Assembly (NCBI RefSeq): GCF_043290135.1
Contig: NC_134700.1
Coordinates: 156,752,053-156,816,052, forward strand
Length of the DNA stretch: 64,000 nt
Reading direction: 5' to 3'
DNA from: Rhipicephalus microplus
Lineage: Eukaryota; Arthropoda; Arachnida; Ixodida; Ixodidae
Under the pieces are notes generated by a model. That model saw nothing but the letters and a program-made list of their open reading frames with translations, had not been told where the DNA came from and ran no database searches. Position 1 is the first letter of the stretch, and each line of letters starts with the position of its first letter. The translations under genes and the position numbers were made by a program. Shown here in pieces: positions 1 through 11,085 of this stretch.

Positions 1-585
1 ATCTCAAATTGGCGGTGAAGATGCGGTCCTGAAAGCATTCATTTGTTTTGTAGTTAATAAAATACCCTTTGACTCCCTTAAGCTCACGCGATAAAAAATG
101 TAGCATACCACGTGAAAAAAACAAATCAAAGTCATTAAGCCATGTCAAACACATCTCGATGCCGGCACTCTCAACAATTGCGCAGAAAATTGGCGCAACG
201 ATTTTGGAGTAGCTCAGTTTTCTTGCAAAAAAAAGATTGAATGACCAATGCCAGCTATCTGATGACATAAAACTTTAGGAATTATTCTGCATTGTAGTGA
301 AGAAGCACAAAAAAAACACACACTCGATAATTATGCGAGTATAAGTGGCCTGTTCTGAATTGTTTAAAAGCCCTCGAACATATTGTGTGGAACTACTCTA
401 TAGAACATTTACCAAGGATCGATGTAATTCTCCACATACGATGAATTAACTAGGACTGGTATCAGTTTATTATCCCCTGCACTTGTAGTTCCCGCTCGTA
501 CTCGCTACAGAAACACGACATGACGGAACATAACGCAACACTCATCTGTACATATCACCCCCTAAAATATGAATCTTCACTATCA
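1..585. other. no gene recognised
   Basis: AT-rich intergenic DNA with no ORF of note, no tRNA-like box pair and no recognisable transposon end. It leads into the TA microsatellite that received the Ty3/gypsy element. Confidence 0.5.

Positions 586-613
<28 letters not shown>
586..613. repeat. (TA)n microsatellite
   Basis: Uninterrupted TA dinucleotides directly abut the left LTR of the Ty3/gypsy element. TA repeats also follow the right LTR (5882-5917). The element therefore appears to have inserted into a TA tract, which hides the exact target-site duplication. Confidence 0.9.
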
Positions 614-616
<3 letters not shown>

Positions 617-784
617 GATGTAACAGTGAAGGCAACCTTTATTAGGCCCAGAAGACACGATGAAGTGACCACGCCCAAGGCACAGAACTCAGACAAGCCA
701 AGTCCCCACAGCAGATGAAGATGACGACCACTCATGATGATGAATATGTGTAAAGATAGTAGATGTGCTTAATGAATGCCTACA
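614..784 (-). repeat. 3' LTR of the Ty3/gypsy element
   Basis: Direct repeat of 5711-5881. Read on the plus strand it starts TGTGATGTAAC and ends GAATGCCTACA, so the minus strand has canonical TG...CA ends. It contains TTTATT/AATAAA-type sequence near its inner part, as expected for an LTR polyadenylation region. Confidence 0.9.
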
Positions 785-785
785 C

Positions 786-801
786 TAACTCCCCCCCCCA
801 C
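786..801 (-). other. putative polypurine tract
   Basis: A run of nine C residues on the plus strand (G-run on the minus strand) lies about five bases inside the 3' LTR. This is the expected place for the plus-strand primer of an LTR retrotransposon. Confidence 0.6.
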
Positions 802-840
802 GTGAAAGCGGTCATCCTGATCGCAGTTCTTGGCCGCAGT

Positions 841-2450
841 TTAAAGCGAAGAGGAACGCCGTATGAAAGGCTTCATGCGGGATACGTGAACTATTTCTGC
901 TGCCCTGTAGCGGCGGTCCGTCGGAAGAAGAACGGGTGCCACGCGGTAATTCACAGGAGACGTTTGCTCTAAGACAGTGTAAGGGCCAATAAAACGTAAT
1001 TGAAACTTCTCGCACAGTCCGGGAGTGCCAATGGGTGTAAGAAGGAGGACTTCGTCGCCAGGGCTGAAAGACACGGCACGATGAGAGGCATCATATTCAA
1101 GCTTGCGATCCTGTTGCTTGGCTTCAGTGTTGACGCGAGCCAGCTGGCGGCAATGAAGTAGACGAGACACGTATTCTTCACTTGAAGATGAACATGGTTT
1201 GACAGGTGCAGAGAAGAACGAAACATCGAGGAAAGAAGAGGGGAAGTGACCGTGAACGAGGTAGAACGGCGAGTAACCGGTTGTGCGCTGTACAGAGGTA
1301 TTATACGCAAAAGTGACAAATGGCAAAATGGTGTCCCAGTTTCTGTGGTCGGGTTTTATATACATCGCTATCATATCTGACAGTGTACGATGGAAGCGCT
1401 CAGTCAGGCCGTTCATCTGAGGATGGTAACTGGAGCTTCTTTTGTGTGTAGTGCCGGATGCCTAGAGCACTTCTTCGACGAGTTCTGAAAGAAATACTCT
1501 TCCACGGTCGCTCAGGATTACACGAGGAGCTCCTTGTCGAAGGATTATAGCTCGAAGGATGAAGTCGGCCACTTCCGAAGCTGATGCAGAAGGCACGGGA
1601 GCTGTTTCGGCGTAGCGGGTCAGGTGGTCGACAGCTGTAACTATCCATCGATTGCCCGTGACAGTCATAGGAAGCGGACCATACAGGTCAATGCCAACTA
1701 CCTCGAATGGTTGCAGGGAACACGGGAGTGGTTGTAATTGTCCACTTCGAGTTGATGTAGGTAGCTTGCGACGCTGATAAAGGGCGCATGAGGCAACGTA
1801 CTTCGCGACACAGGTGGACAACCCCGGCCAGTAGTAGTGACATCTTATGCGGTCATACGTTTTCTGGAAGCCCATGTGTCCAGCAGGCATGTTGTCGTGA
1901 TATGTTTTGAGGACTTGAGCCCGAAGAGAGCGAGGTAGAACGGGCACCAAGCGTTGACCATCAGGGTGGTAGATATGACGGTACAGGACGTGGTTGTTGA
2001 GCTTGAATTGCGTCAGCTGTCGGCGAAGACGGGCGTTAGGGGGTCGGCAAGTCCCGTCAAGACGGTCCATGATGTGGCGACAGTAAGGGTCAGCACGTTG
2101 GTGCGATAAGAAGAAACCACACTCGCTTGGAGAAGTTCGGTCCACAGTAGCTGATGATGAAACATGTAGGGAAGAGACGGCCGAAAGCTTCTCGAGTGCG
2201 GCAGTGGCGGGTTTGTTAAGTGGCTCCGAAGAGAGCGGGCAACGCGAAAGTGCGTCGGCGTCTTGATGCTTGTTTCCCGACTTGTATGTGATCGTGAAGT
2301 CATATTCTTGTAAGCGAAGAATCCAGTCACCAAGGCGGCCGGACAAGTTCTTGATTGTCGAGAGTAAGCACAAGGCGTGATGGTCCGTAACCACAGTGAA
2401 GTGGCGGCCATGGAGATAAGGTCGAAACTTTTGTATCGACCATACGACCG
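841..2450 (-). pseudogene. pol: RNase H end and integrase, broken
   Basis: Two minus-strand frames (1462-2394 and 841-1416) carry the end of RNase H and the integrase. The first begins with an RNase H tail (VTDHHALCLL, ITYKSGNKHQDADALSR). It continues with the HHCC zinc-binding segment and the start of the DDE core (EVVGIDLYGPLP, then VILSDRG). The second frame resumes at NGLTERFHRTLSDMI, which carries the third acidic residue, and runs into the SH3-like C-terminal part (PGDEVLLL...VSRMKPF). The core is interrupted by a frameshift/stop near 1420-1460, so the enzyme cannot be translated as one chain. The integrase would insert element cDNA into host DNA. The family is clear; loss of function is inferred from the frame break. 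Confidence 0.88.
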
Positions 2451-3597
2451 CTAGGCACTCCTGTTCGGTGAGGGTATAATTCTTTTCGCAGGGGTCAGTG
2501 TACGGCTCGCGTATGTGACGTCATTAATTCTCACGTGAAGATTTGTCTCGCTGTAGGAGAATTCCACCAATGCCTCAACCACTACGTCTGTATGCAGGAG
2601 CGTAGGCGCGGTTTCGTCGAAATGGCAGAGGACTGGTTCGGATGTGAGTGCACACTTCAGTTGAGCAAACGCCGCATTACATTCTGAAGACCACAGAAAG
2701 GCGACGCCTGATCCGAGCAACTTGTGGAATGGTGAAGCTATTGAGGCGAAGTCTCGAATGAATCGGCGAAAATAAGAAGCGAGGCCAAGGAAACTGCGCA
2801 AATCTTTGGCTTTTTCAGGACGCGGGAAGTGTTGGACAGCGGAAATCTTGTCAGGATCGGGACGAATACCGCCGTTGCTTACGATGTGGCCTAACACTTT
2901 AATCGTCTTGCTCGCCAAACGGCACTTCTTGGTGTTCAGCTGAAGGCCTGCGTTTGCAAGGCCCGTAAAAACTTCGTCCAGTCTTTGCAAGTGCTGAGGG
3001 AAGGTCGACGAGAAAATAGCGATATCGTCTAAATAGCACAAGCAATTCTTCCACTTCAAGCCTCGTAAAACTGTGTCGATCATCCACTCGAATGTTGCTG
3101 GAGCATTGTAAAGGCCGAATGGCATGACGTTGAATTCGTACAGCACATCTGGTGTTGAAAACGCTGTCTTTTCTTTGTCATCCCCGTGCATGGGTATTTG
3201 CCAGTAACCTGAACGCAGGTCTAGGCTTGAGAAGTACTCAGCACCTTGCAGTGAATCCAAAGCATCATCTATGCGCGGCATGGGGTAAACATCCTTGTGG
3301 GTAATCTTATTAGGTGCCTTGTAGTCCACGCAAACTCGCACGGAGCCATCTTTTTTAACTTACTAAAACAACAGGGGATGACCAAGGACTCGCAGAGGGA
3401 CGTATAATGTTCCGTTGCAGCATATCAGCTACATTTTGTTCAATGATCTCACGCTCGGACGAAGAGACGCGATATGGTCGACGGCGTACGGTGGAAGTGC
3501 CATCGGTTCGGATACGATGCCTAATAATGGACGTCTGTCCCAGAGATGAGGAATGGGCATCGAACAATATCCTATGCTTTTGTAGCAAGGCAAGCAA
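2451..3597 (-). pseudogene. pol: reverse transcriptase, broken
   Basis: Frames 3355-3597 and 2451-3341 together hold a Ty3/gypsy RT. Motifs in order are DGTSTVRRRPYR, PSASPWSSPVVLV, VCVDYKAPNKIT, DVYPMPRIDDALDSL, SSLDLRSGYWQI, MPFGLYNAPATF and CYLDDIAIFS. The YLDD catalytic box is intact. The thumb region follows (LGHIVSNGGIRPDPDKI, LRSFLGLASYFRRFI) and leads into RNase H (LLHTDVV...). A frame change near 3345 and another before 2400 disconnect it from protease and integrase. RT copies element RNA into DNA in cytoplasmic particles. Identification is firm; inactivity of this copy is inferred. Confidence 0.92.
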
Positions 3598-4347
3598 CTA
3601 ATCTGTCTGTGAAGAGGTCAGTTCTGGACTAATAGTCGCAGCAAGAACAGAAACGCTTGAGGAACGTCCAATAGAAGGAAGGACAGAACACGCTGGCATA
3701 AGCGGGACAACAGAGACAGGTTGAAATTCAGAAACGCAAGCCATTGTGGTGCCTTTAGGAGTGACAATTTTCTCAGAAGTCTGGTTTGTAGCGTAGATAA
3801 GTCCGGAGCCATTGTGGAATCGTGCTAGACCTGAAGCAAGGGCTATACCTCTTGCGAGACAGCGTGCAGATGGTTGGACAAACACGTCACCAGAGTCGAT
3901 CACATTAGAAGTGATGGCAACTATCCGCTGATGACCAGGTGGTAGCTCGGTATCTTCAGCAGCGAGCAAGCGAACGGGCTTGTCATCCGCATACAGGACA
4001 TGGTCAGTTTCCTTCATATGAACAACATTTTCTCGACAGCAGATGGAAGCGTTCGCCGTAGACAGAAAATCCCAGCCCAATATAAGCTGGTGGGCACACG
4101 ACCTCAGCACAGCAAATTGCACAAAATGAAGAAGACCAGCTATGAAAACTCGAGCGGTGCACATAGCGGCAGGTCTAATGGCGTCCCCTTGAGCAGTCTG
4201 CAGTGTTGGTCCATCATAAGGGGTGGTGACGTTTCGCAGACGTGAGCACAAAGAACGATCAATCACAGACAAACAAGCACCAGTGTCTATTAAAGCGTCC
4301 ACGTACACAGCTTCTATTAAAACAGATATCGTATTATATGGACGCAC
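3598..4347 (-). pseudogene. retropepsin-like aspartic protease region
   Basis: This minus-strand frame of about 249 codons begins near VDALIDTGACLSVID. The DTGA box is the retropepsin active site that cleaves the Gag-Pol polyprotein. A second typical motif, LILGWDFLS, lies about 70 residues later. The C-terminal half is a linker toward RT. The frame is open but is separated from gag upstream and RT downstream by frame changes. Possibly the family uses one frameshift naturally, but the number of breaks here argues for decay. Confidence 0.88.
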
Positions 4348-4576
4348 TGGAGGAATTTCTGTCTTTTCGTTCGATGCAGCTTTTCCTCCAAAAGCTGCAC
4401 AGGTTAGTTTTCCGGGCGTTGGTTGGTGAATTGCGAGACAAGTAGCAAAGGGGTGAGGTGAGCGGCGTCTAGTAGAGCGGTAAGAACTGGTTGGCTCAGA
4501 TGTCGCAGTTGGAGACGGTCAGCGACGTAGCGGCGGATCATAAGGACGACGTTGGAAAGCGTACCAGCTTGTCCCA

Positions 4577-5615
4577 TCATCCCGTCCGTAGGTGTCGAAT
4601 CCACGACGTACGCTCGTCCTGCTGACGCTTCCGACAGACGCGTGCAATGTGGCCCCGATAGCCGCAGCAATAACAGATTGGACGAGGCGGCCGCCAGGGT
4701 GGGTGGAAGGGCTGGGTAGGCGCAATCGGAGTCAACGAAGCCAGCGGGACAGGGGTCGAGTGTGCGGGCATCGGTTGTACGACGGGTGGTGAGCCAGCAA
4801 GGACATGTGCCTACGTCGGCTGGAGTCGAGGTACTGGAGAGTCTACATGCGCTGGCCTGGTCATGGACGCCAACTCCTCTTTGATAACGTCACGCAAAGC
4901 AGTGTTGGAGTGGGGAGGTGGACTCAGTGTCATTGAGAGGCCGAAATATTGCAGCTCTTCCCGTATAATCGCCCGGATCATGGCACGCAATGAGGCATCA
5001 GTCGCGGTGGTGTTTTTAGCGCTGTCCTGCGGTAACCGTTGGGATTCAAGTTCCTCTAGGCGTTGGCACGTGGCAACAACCTCAGCGGCTGTAGTCGGGT
5101 TTTTGAATGACCAATGCATTGAACGTGACCGTGCCGATCCCTTCCAATAGACGACGAACTCTCTCTGATTCAGACATGGACGTGCTGAAACGGTGACAGA
5201 GAGCAAGCACATCCTCTATGTACGATGTGTAGGAGTCACCGCATTGTTGCTTGCGAGCATCCAGTGTCTTCTTCGCGAGAGCTGAACGAACCACCGGGAT
5301 GCCGAAAATTTGGCGAAGCTGTTGATGGAAACGTGTCCAGTCCGTAATGTCCATTTCATGATTGAAAAACTATGTTTTCGCTACACCTGTCAGATAGAAG
5401 GAAACACGGCGAAGCTTGGTAGGATCATCCCAGTTGTTAGTGGAACTCGCTCGATTGAACTGGTCCAACCAATCCTCCACATCTTCACCTCGAAGTGCGG
5501 TGACCGTGGGTGGCTCACGCTAGTGCGCTGTGATAATCCACCATGGATAGGCCGCGGTAGCCGGGGCCGTGGAGGTAGACGCAGAAGCGCCGGTTGGCTC
5601 GTCCTGAGGCATGTT
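4577..5615 (-). pseudogene. gag with CCHC zinc knuckle, frameshifted
   Basis: Gag sequence is spread over several minus-strand frames. A Pro/Ala/Thr-rich start lies near 5615. A capsid-like part reads VEDWLDQFNRA, then MDITDWTRFHQQLRQIFG and VRRLLEGI (5082-5354). A linker with acidic helices follows (4811-5212). The end is a Pro-rich stretch with a nucleocapsid knuckle CYCCGYRGHIARVC (C-x2-C-x4-H-x4-C) at about 4630-4680. Gag would package element RNA into particles. At least three frame changes separate these parts. Confidence 0.85.
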
Positions 5616-5710
5616 ACCGGACACCTGGCACAAACTACGACCTGAGCGGAGCTCCAGGAGGCAGATCGGGCTGGGAGAGGATGGAAGATCGTAGAGCACA
5701 CTCCACCACT

Positions 5711-5879
5711 TGTGATGTAACGGTGAAGGCAACCTTTATTAGGCCCAGAAGACACGATGAAGTGACCACGCCCAAGGCAGAGAACTCAGACAAGCCAAGT
5801 CCCCACAGCAGATGAAGATGACGACCACTCATGATGGTGAATATGTGTAAATATAGTAGATGTGCTTAATGAATGCATA

Positions 5880-5881
<2 letters not shown>
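5711..5881 (-). repeat. 5' LTR of the Ty3/gypsy element
   Basis: Direct repeat of 614-784 with about six substitutions. The terminal TG expected at its start (minus strand) has become CG. Confidence 0.9.

Positions 5882-5917
<36 letters not shown>
5882..5917. repeat. (TA)n microsatellite
   Basis: TA repeat directly outside the 5' LTR, presumably the other half of the target tract. Confidence 0.9.
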
Positions 5918-5922
<5 letters not shown>

Positions 5923-6543
5923 AAATGGTGGATTTAGCTGATTTAATAGGGCTTAAAACATGGAAAGGATATCAAAGAGATATTGAAATCGCTTACACAA
6001 TAAAGTGTGCCAGCATGAAGCCTCGTGCTCTGGTTGAATTTTTTTGAACTCATCTTTCATTTATTTCAGGGGTCTCACACACGTGGCTTGTGGCCCGCAT
6101 GTTGACCACGTGTTGGCCCGCTGCCTGTATATAACAGTCTTCGTCACACATTTTTAAATGCGAAACTGCTTATGGTCGGGGCTTGTCCCTTGTCTGTCGT
6201 CGTTGCCACGCTAGTTTTTGGAGCGCCCACTAGATGGATTTATGGCAGAGCGCTCGCTCCAATTTTGCGCGTGCTCTGATATGAGCGGGGACCGCAAGTG
6301 GTGCTGCACTGCTCTGCGTAATAAAAATATTGACTCCTTTCCTTTCTGGCACACAGCCTAGTGGTATGAATGAAGACATGAGTATGAATGCGGCGGAGGC
6401 CAGAGATCGTAAAGCGGCTGTGTGCGAAACAATCAACGCCTACGGTGGTCAATAAAGAGCACCTCTTTACAGAACCTTAAATCGACCCATGGCTGCTTGG
6501 CATACTGCTCGGGGCTCCCCTCATGGGAGATGTGTGTGATTTT
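5918..6543. other. no gene recognised
   Basis: Non-repetitive sequence between two elements. Short ORFs on both strands are not supported by any motif. Confidence 0.5.
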
Positions 6544-6829
6544 TAAGGAAGGAAGGAACAGGAGGGAAAGGAAAGGCAGAAATGTCAACCAGTCTGGAAC
6601 GACCAGTATGTTACCCTACACTAGGGATAGGGATGAGAAAGTTTAAAATATGGAAAAAGGGAGAGCCAGGGGAGCACGTCGACGCGTAGGGCTCGCAAAT
6701 GCTGATCACTTGAAACATGTTGACACGCACTAACTGACAAAAGTCCGAAAAGACACGGCTTTAGTTCATTGGCGTTCCACTGAATGATGGATGCATCCTT
6801 GACTTCTCAGAAATGACGGTGATCGTTAG

Positions 6830-8483
6830 CCATATTTCTACTCGAGCGATTCAAGTACTTGGCTTAAGGCGTCCAGTACTTTGAGAGCGCTTTGAGCAGA
6901 CGTTGTCCCCATGTCCAACAACATCTCTCGGACGGCATCCATGAGAAAACGAAGCAAGGGTATTACTTCGCCATCTTATGTGCGTCATCAGTGGTTGGTG
7001 AAGACCCCTGAGTGGGCGCTGTCTTTTGACGTTCCATGGTTAGCGGACAACTTGGAAAAATAGGCGGTCCCTCTGTAGAGATATTCTTCTCCACAGTTTT
7101 CTTTGAATTTGTCGGTCTTGTTGCGACTTGTCTTAATGTTGCAGCAGTAGTGGTGGCGCGGTAATTTCGAGCTTGTGCAGTCTTTGAGGCCAAGCGATGG
7201 CGTCGATGCCGCTACCGACGCCAGACTGTTTCGGCAGCATCCCTGTGGGTCAAACTGTCTCTGACCACTTGCTTAATCAGCGCGCCCTGCTTCTTAATTC
7301 GAGGGCAGTCTTTCGATGAGGCAGTGTGTGAGCCAGCCCCGCCACGGTGGTCTATTAGCTAAGGTGCTCGGCTGCTGACCCACAGGTCGCGGGATCGAAT
7401 CCCGGCTGCGGCGGTTGCATTTTCGATGGAGGCGGAAATGTTGTAGGCCCGTGTGCTCAGATTTGGGTGCACGTTAAAGAACCCTAAGTGGTCAAAATTT
7501 CCAGAGCCCTCCACTACGGCGTCTCTCATAATCATATGGTGGTTTTGGGACGTTTAAACCCCACAAATAAATCAATCAATCAATCAGTAAGTGAGCCATT
7601 ACAGTTACCGCATTTAGAAAATGTGGATTGACACGCATCTTCCGAATAAGGTTATGTGCACTCGGGGGCACCGTAGTGACTTCGGGCACACGCCCTTGAC
7701 GTGACCAAGTTTAAAGCACTGATGACACTGAAGTGGCTTTTGCACGAAAGGCCGAAAAGGATGTCGAAAATGTCCGACTTTAACATGGGATCGTGTGAAA
7801 TCGCCATTAAAGACCAGTTTCATACAGCGTGACTTCCCATGGCGGTGTACCTGAGTGATGACAGTACCCTTATTTGTGGGCGTAATGAGGGTAGGAGAGT
7901 CAACGTCCGGAATCGCAATGTCTACGTCGTATATCACACCTGCTTTGGTTGCGTTGTCAATCGGTGTAAAGGGGTGCACTTTGATGCCGCCTAGCTCAGT
8001 CACTTGTTTGAATGGCCTAAGCGTATCACGTGGAATACATCAATGGCGAGCATATTTTTTTCGCGTATTTACTCTGATGTCTTTGATTTCATTAGGCACC
8101 ACACGTTCCAGAAAAGCGGAACGTGCTTGCCTGTTCAGCAGTCACAGGTTTCCTGAGGACTCTTCTGGCCCGAAGATGATGACGTGTGGCTAGCGTTCAT
8201 GCCTTGACTTCATAGTCGCTGTACTCGTAGAAGTGGGCGAGGCCGCGTTGACAACCTTCTACTTCGCCCTTTTGCTCCAGGCAGGAATAAAATCATCGTC
8301 GGATGAGTCGTCTTCCGAGGCGGCTGAGTACAGATTTGTGTCTTCGCTGCCACTAAGTGAGGTTCTTTTCTTCCTCGCGGTGGTCAGCCGAGATGATTTC
8401 TGGCCAGGTGGTCCTCCGGAAAGCCTTGCGTCCATGGATGTGAGACGCGGAGCTGTGGCCCCAGAAAAATCTGAAGGTTTCAC
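6830..8483 (-). pseudogene. LINE ORF1 (CCHC RNA-binding protein), broken
   Basis: The N-terminus starts at 8483 with an acidic Ser-rich segment (SEDTNLYSAASEDDSSDDDF). A stop at about 8257 precedes a conserved middle (HVIIFGPEESSGNL, FLERVVPNEIKDIRVNTRKK). Then comes TELGGIKVHPFTPI...GHFRHPFRPFVQKPL with a zinc knuckle CHQCFKLGHVKGVC (C-x2-C-x4-H-x4-C, about 7690-7735). After the SINE the frame resumes at SHTASSKDCPRIKKQGALI. Family role: binds LINE RNA in the RNP. Stops, a frameshift after the knuckle and the SINE make it a pseudogene. Confidence 0.8.
7336..7584 (+). mobile_element. tRNA-headed SINE (Ruka-like), full length
   Basis: tRNA-like head with A-box (GTGGTCTATTAGCTAAGG) and B-box (GGATCGAATCCC), the conserved body and an (ATCA)n tail. 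Flanked by 14-bp direct repeats, 7322-7335 and 7585-7598, which match at 12 of 14 positions. It interrupts the LINE ORF1 coding sequence. Confidence 0.9.
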
Positions 8484-8514
8484 AGAAAAAAATCGAAGAG
8501 TACAGGGAGAAGCA

Positions 8515-8554
8515 CTTGTCTTGTCTTGTCTTGTCGCCTAGGAGACAAGACAAG
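8515..8554. repeat. CTTGT pentamer repeat with hairpin
   Basis: (CTTGT)n at 8515-8535 is followed by GACAAGACAAG at 8544-8554. The last 11 bases of the first arm and the second arm are perfectly complementary around an 8-base loop. It lies in the 5' UTR of the deleted LINE. Confidence 0.8.
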
Positions 8555-8590
8555 GCATACCCGAACACTTCGTTGTCGTCCCATGCGATT

Positions 8591-9840
8591 TTTTTCCCGA
8601 AATCAGTATTGACGTTTTGTTTGGTTTAATTGTAGCTCCAAATTTTGTTCAGTTATGATAAGTATTTGAGATATGTTAAAGGGTTTCTTTTTAATGGTGT
8701 GGCTCTTCAACAGCGTGTTCAAACTAAACCCTGCTCCCTACCATCACATCAAACCTACCCTCTACTCCCTTTTACATTATTCTCTGACCTGTCACTTGCG
8801 GGGCTAAACGATGTGTCTGCAGGTTGCCAGCCGAGTTGATTTTGAGACTCCTGCTCCTTTCACTCATCGGCTTTTGCACTTTCATATGACCCGTTATTTA
8901 CGCTTCGGAAATAAACTTAACTAAAGCTCTTACAACAACCCCGTTCCTTCCGTCTAGCATGGCGTTATCGACTGCTATATTTTTTAAAGAAAGCAACCAT
9001 AATTACACACCATACCAAAGTAAAAAGGAGGCCTAGGAATGCAAAAGAAAAGAGTTCAAGCGTCCGACTTTACCCATTTCCTTTTGTTTCGCCTTGTGCA
9101 CTATTGAGGTTTTAGCCTCGCAACGTCTGTGGCGACATATGTTAAACGTTTTGTAAAGAAACCATGCAAAAGCTAAGTATTCTCAGCCGTTGCATGGGTT
9201 TTTCTATTCGGTGCTCGGTAGATTTGGGGGCTCAAGACACACATCTTGTTTTCTGTACGTGCACCTAGCTACTGTTTAAGAACCTTCGCAAATAATGTAC
9301 GTTTTGAACGTGATTTGATTGCTATTCTTTTCTAGAAACAAATGCACAGAAGTATTTTTTGGTTGTGCGCCTCACAATGGTTGTGCGCCTCACCAAATCC
9401 GTCATTGCCACGCATTGTTCGCACATTGAGATGCCGTCTGCGCCACCCTAAAATATGCTGCTGTTGTCTCATGGCGAAACTGCCTAATGACCTTTCACCG
9501 TAAGCAGGCCATTAATTCGAAGAGCAAGGCAGCCACTGATGGAGTAGAGGTAGGTGTTGCTTCGTGCTTTCATTAGTTAGACATGCCCACAATTAACATC
9601 ATGTCACCTCCACGTCAATGTAGGATCGTTGATCTTGTTTGTCTGCCAGTCGAGCCAGAAAAAAAATGTGTTGGCTGTCGGGGTGACAAATGATTCTGCT
9701 GTAATTATTTCAGGAGCCATTCGCAGCTACATAATTGCCCTACTTTATCGATTCCTCTAATGTAGAAACGACACCTCGTGGAGTTCAGTGTGTAAGAGAT
9801 AAAGCGAGTAGGCCATGCTGAATGTTGAGGGCGCGTGAAT
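8591..9840. other. no gene recognised
   Basis: No ORF with recognisable motifs. A short 16-bp direct duplication (TGGTTGTGCGCCTCAC) occurs near 9360-9394. Confidence 0.5.
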
Positions 9841-10110
9841 GATCATCGCAGTGAAAGCTCGGTAATTAAAGCATGGTTAATTCAAACTTTTCGTTAATTT
9901 GAACTGACGACCAGGTACTGGCACCACCCTGTGTATTTTCAGGATAAAAAACTGCCGATAACTGGAGGCCCTCGTGTCCAGATTGGTTAATTTCAACTGG
10001 AAGCTCCTGGCTTTCATCGCTTCTCTGAGAAAGCGGCCCTGAGTGATCACCACGTGTTGGAAAGCCAAACCAAACCAAATTATCTAGGAATTCACAAAAC
10101 AAAACAGCAG
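9841..10110. other. possible DNA-transposon end remnant
   Basis: Three nearby motifs of the type GTTAATTYAA (near 9869, 9893 and 9985) resemble the subterminal repeats of pogo/Tigger-type elements as I remember them. There is no transposase ORF and I could not define TIRs. Weak call. Confidence 0.25.
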
Positions 10111-10814
10111 CATTTCACAGCAGCTGAGAATTCGGACGCTGCACTGGAGCCCTCAGCTGCAAACGATGCCCATCAAGTCGTGACGGAAGAAACGCAAAAA
10201 AATTCAGAATACTTATCCCTTTTAAATTGGATTACGCAGACTGCGATGTAAAAAACATATTTTATAGGATAAATAACACCACATATTTCGAAATTAGGGC
10301 CCACTGCTTTCATGAATGCAAGTAGGTGCTTGTCTCTGGCGTACCACTCATTGATTAGTTCAGTACACTGTTAGGGTTACGGAATGATCACCTACAAGCT
10401 TGTAGCGCTGCCTTATTTACAATAGCTAGTACAAAGATGGCTTCTTGGAGTTTCGTTTTGGGTTTCGCCAACAATTTTGTAAATCCCTTCGAATTCAAAT
10501 CAACCATCTTTTACTGTGTACTTAAGCAAATCGACTACGAAAAAAACATGATGCATGAAAAATAAAACAAGAAATTTTCCGTTTATGAAAATGGTAACTG
10601 ATTTTAAAGCGAGTAGTACTATTTTTTTTAAGCGACGGTGGCTCCGCTACATTTCATCACTAAGTCCAACAAAACAAACGTAGTGCATTATAAAAGCTCC
10701 TTTCATAGCAGCTCACACTTGCCAAATTTGCAGTGGATCTACCGCTCGTAAGCACAATTTTGCTGACATAAAACATGCATCTTTCCAAAGAATCGATTGA
10801 AGCTTTTGAAACTA
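10111..10814. other. no gene recognised
   Basis: AT-rich sequence without supportable features. Confidence 0.5.
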
Positions 10815-10824
10815 CAACATAGCA

Positions 10825-11075
10825 CGCAACCTCCTCCTCCCTTCCCCGCCGTGGTCCATTGGCTAAGGTACTCGGCTGCTGACCCGCAGGTCACGGGATT
10901 TAATCCCGGCTGCGGCGGCTGCATTTTCGATGGAGGCGGAAAAGCTGTAGGCCCGTGTGCTCAGATTTGAATGCACGTTAACAAACCACAGGTGGTCAAA
11001 ATATCCGAAGCCCTCCACTACGGCGTCTCTCATAATCATATGGTGGTTTTGGGATGTTCCACCCCTCATGTCAAT
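10825..11075 (+). mobile_element. tRNA-headed SINE (Ruka-like)
   Basis: Head with GTGGTCCATTGGCTAAGGTAC and a B-box decayed to GGATTTAATCCC, then the conserved body ending in a CAATCAACA tail. Candidate 10-bp TSD CAACATAGCA at 10815-10824 and 11076-11085. Some 20 bases of pyrimidine-rich sequence precede the head. Confidence 0.85.
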
Positions 11076-11085
11076 CAACATAGCA

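Larger units (their letters stand above)
614..5881 (-). mobile_element. Ty3/gypsy LTR retrotransposon, degenerate
   Basis: An element of about 5.3 kb reads right to left. It is bounded by two direct 171-bp LTRs and encodes gag, aspartic protease, reverse transcriptase/RNase H and integrase in the Ty3/gypsy order. The LTRs differ at about six positions (roughly 96% identity by eye), suggesting a fairly recent insertion. The polyprotein is nevertheless broken by several frameshifts and stops, so this copy is not autonomous. On the minus strand the left LTR runs TG...CA. A G-run on the minus strand (C-run at 791-799) beside the 3' LTR fits a polypurine tract. A TGG-starting primer-binding site just inside the 5' LTR is possible but unconvincing. 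No envelope-like ORF is seen. Confidence 0.93.
6544..8590 (-). mobile_element. internally deleted I-type LINE
   Basis: Read on the minus strand, this carries a LINE ORF1 (8483 to about 6830), then the first residues of an endonuclease ORF2 (IIQWNANEL near 6770). It then jumps at about 6680 into a LINE 3' UTR ending in a (TTCC)n tail at 6544-6560. That 3' UTR (AGTGTAGGGTAACA...CTGGTTGACATTTCTGCC) clearly resembles the one after the LINE ORF at 53890-53960. More than 2.5 kb of ORF2 is therefore missing. A SINE (7336-7584) sits inside ORF1. The 5' boundary near 8590 is approximate. Confidence 0.78.

Noticed and set aside
5695..5712. Standard tRNA primer-binding site of the Ty3/gypsy element
   Set aside because: A TGG-starting segment exists just inside the 5' LTR, but two extra bases separate it from the LTR and I could not match it to a tRNA 3' end.
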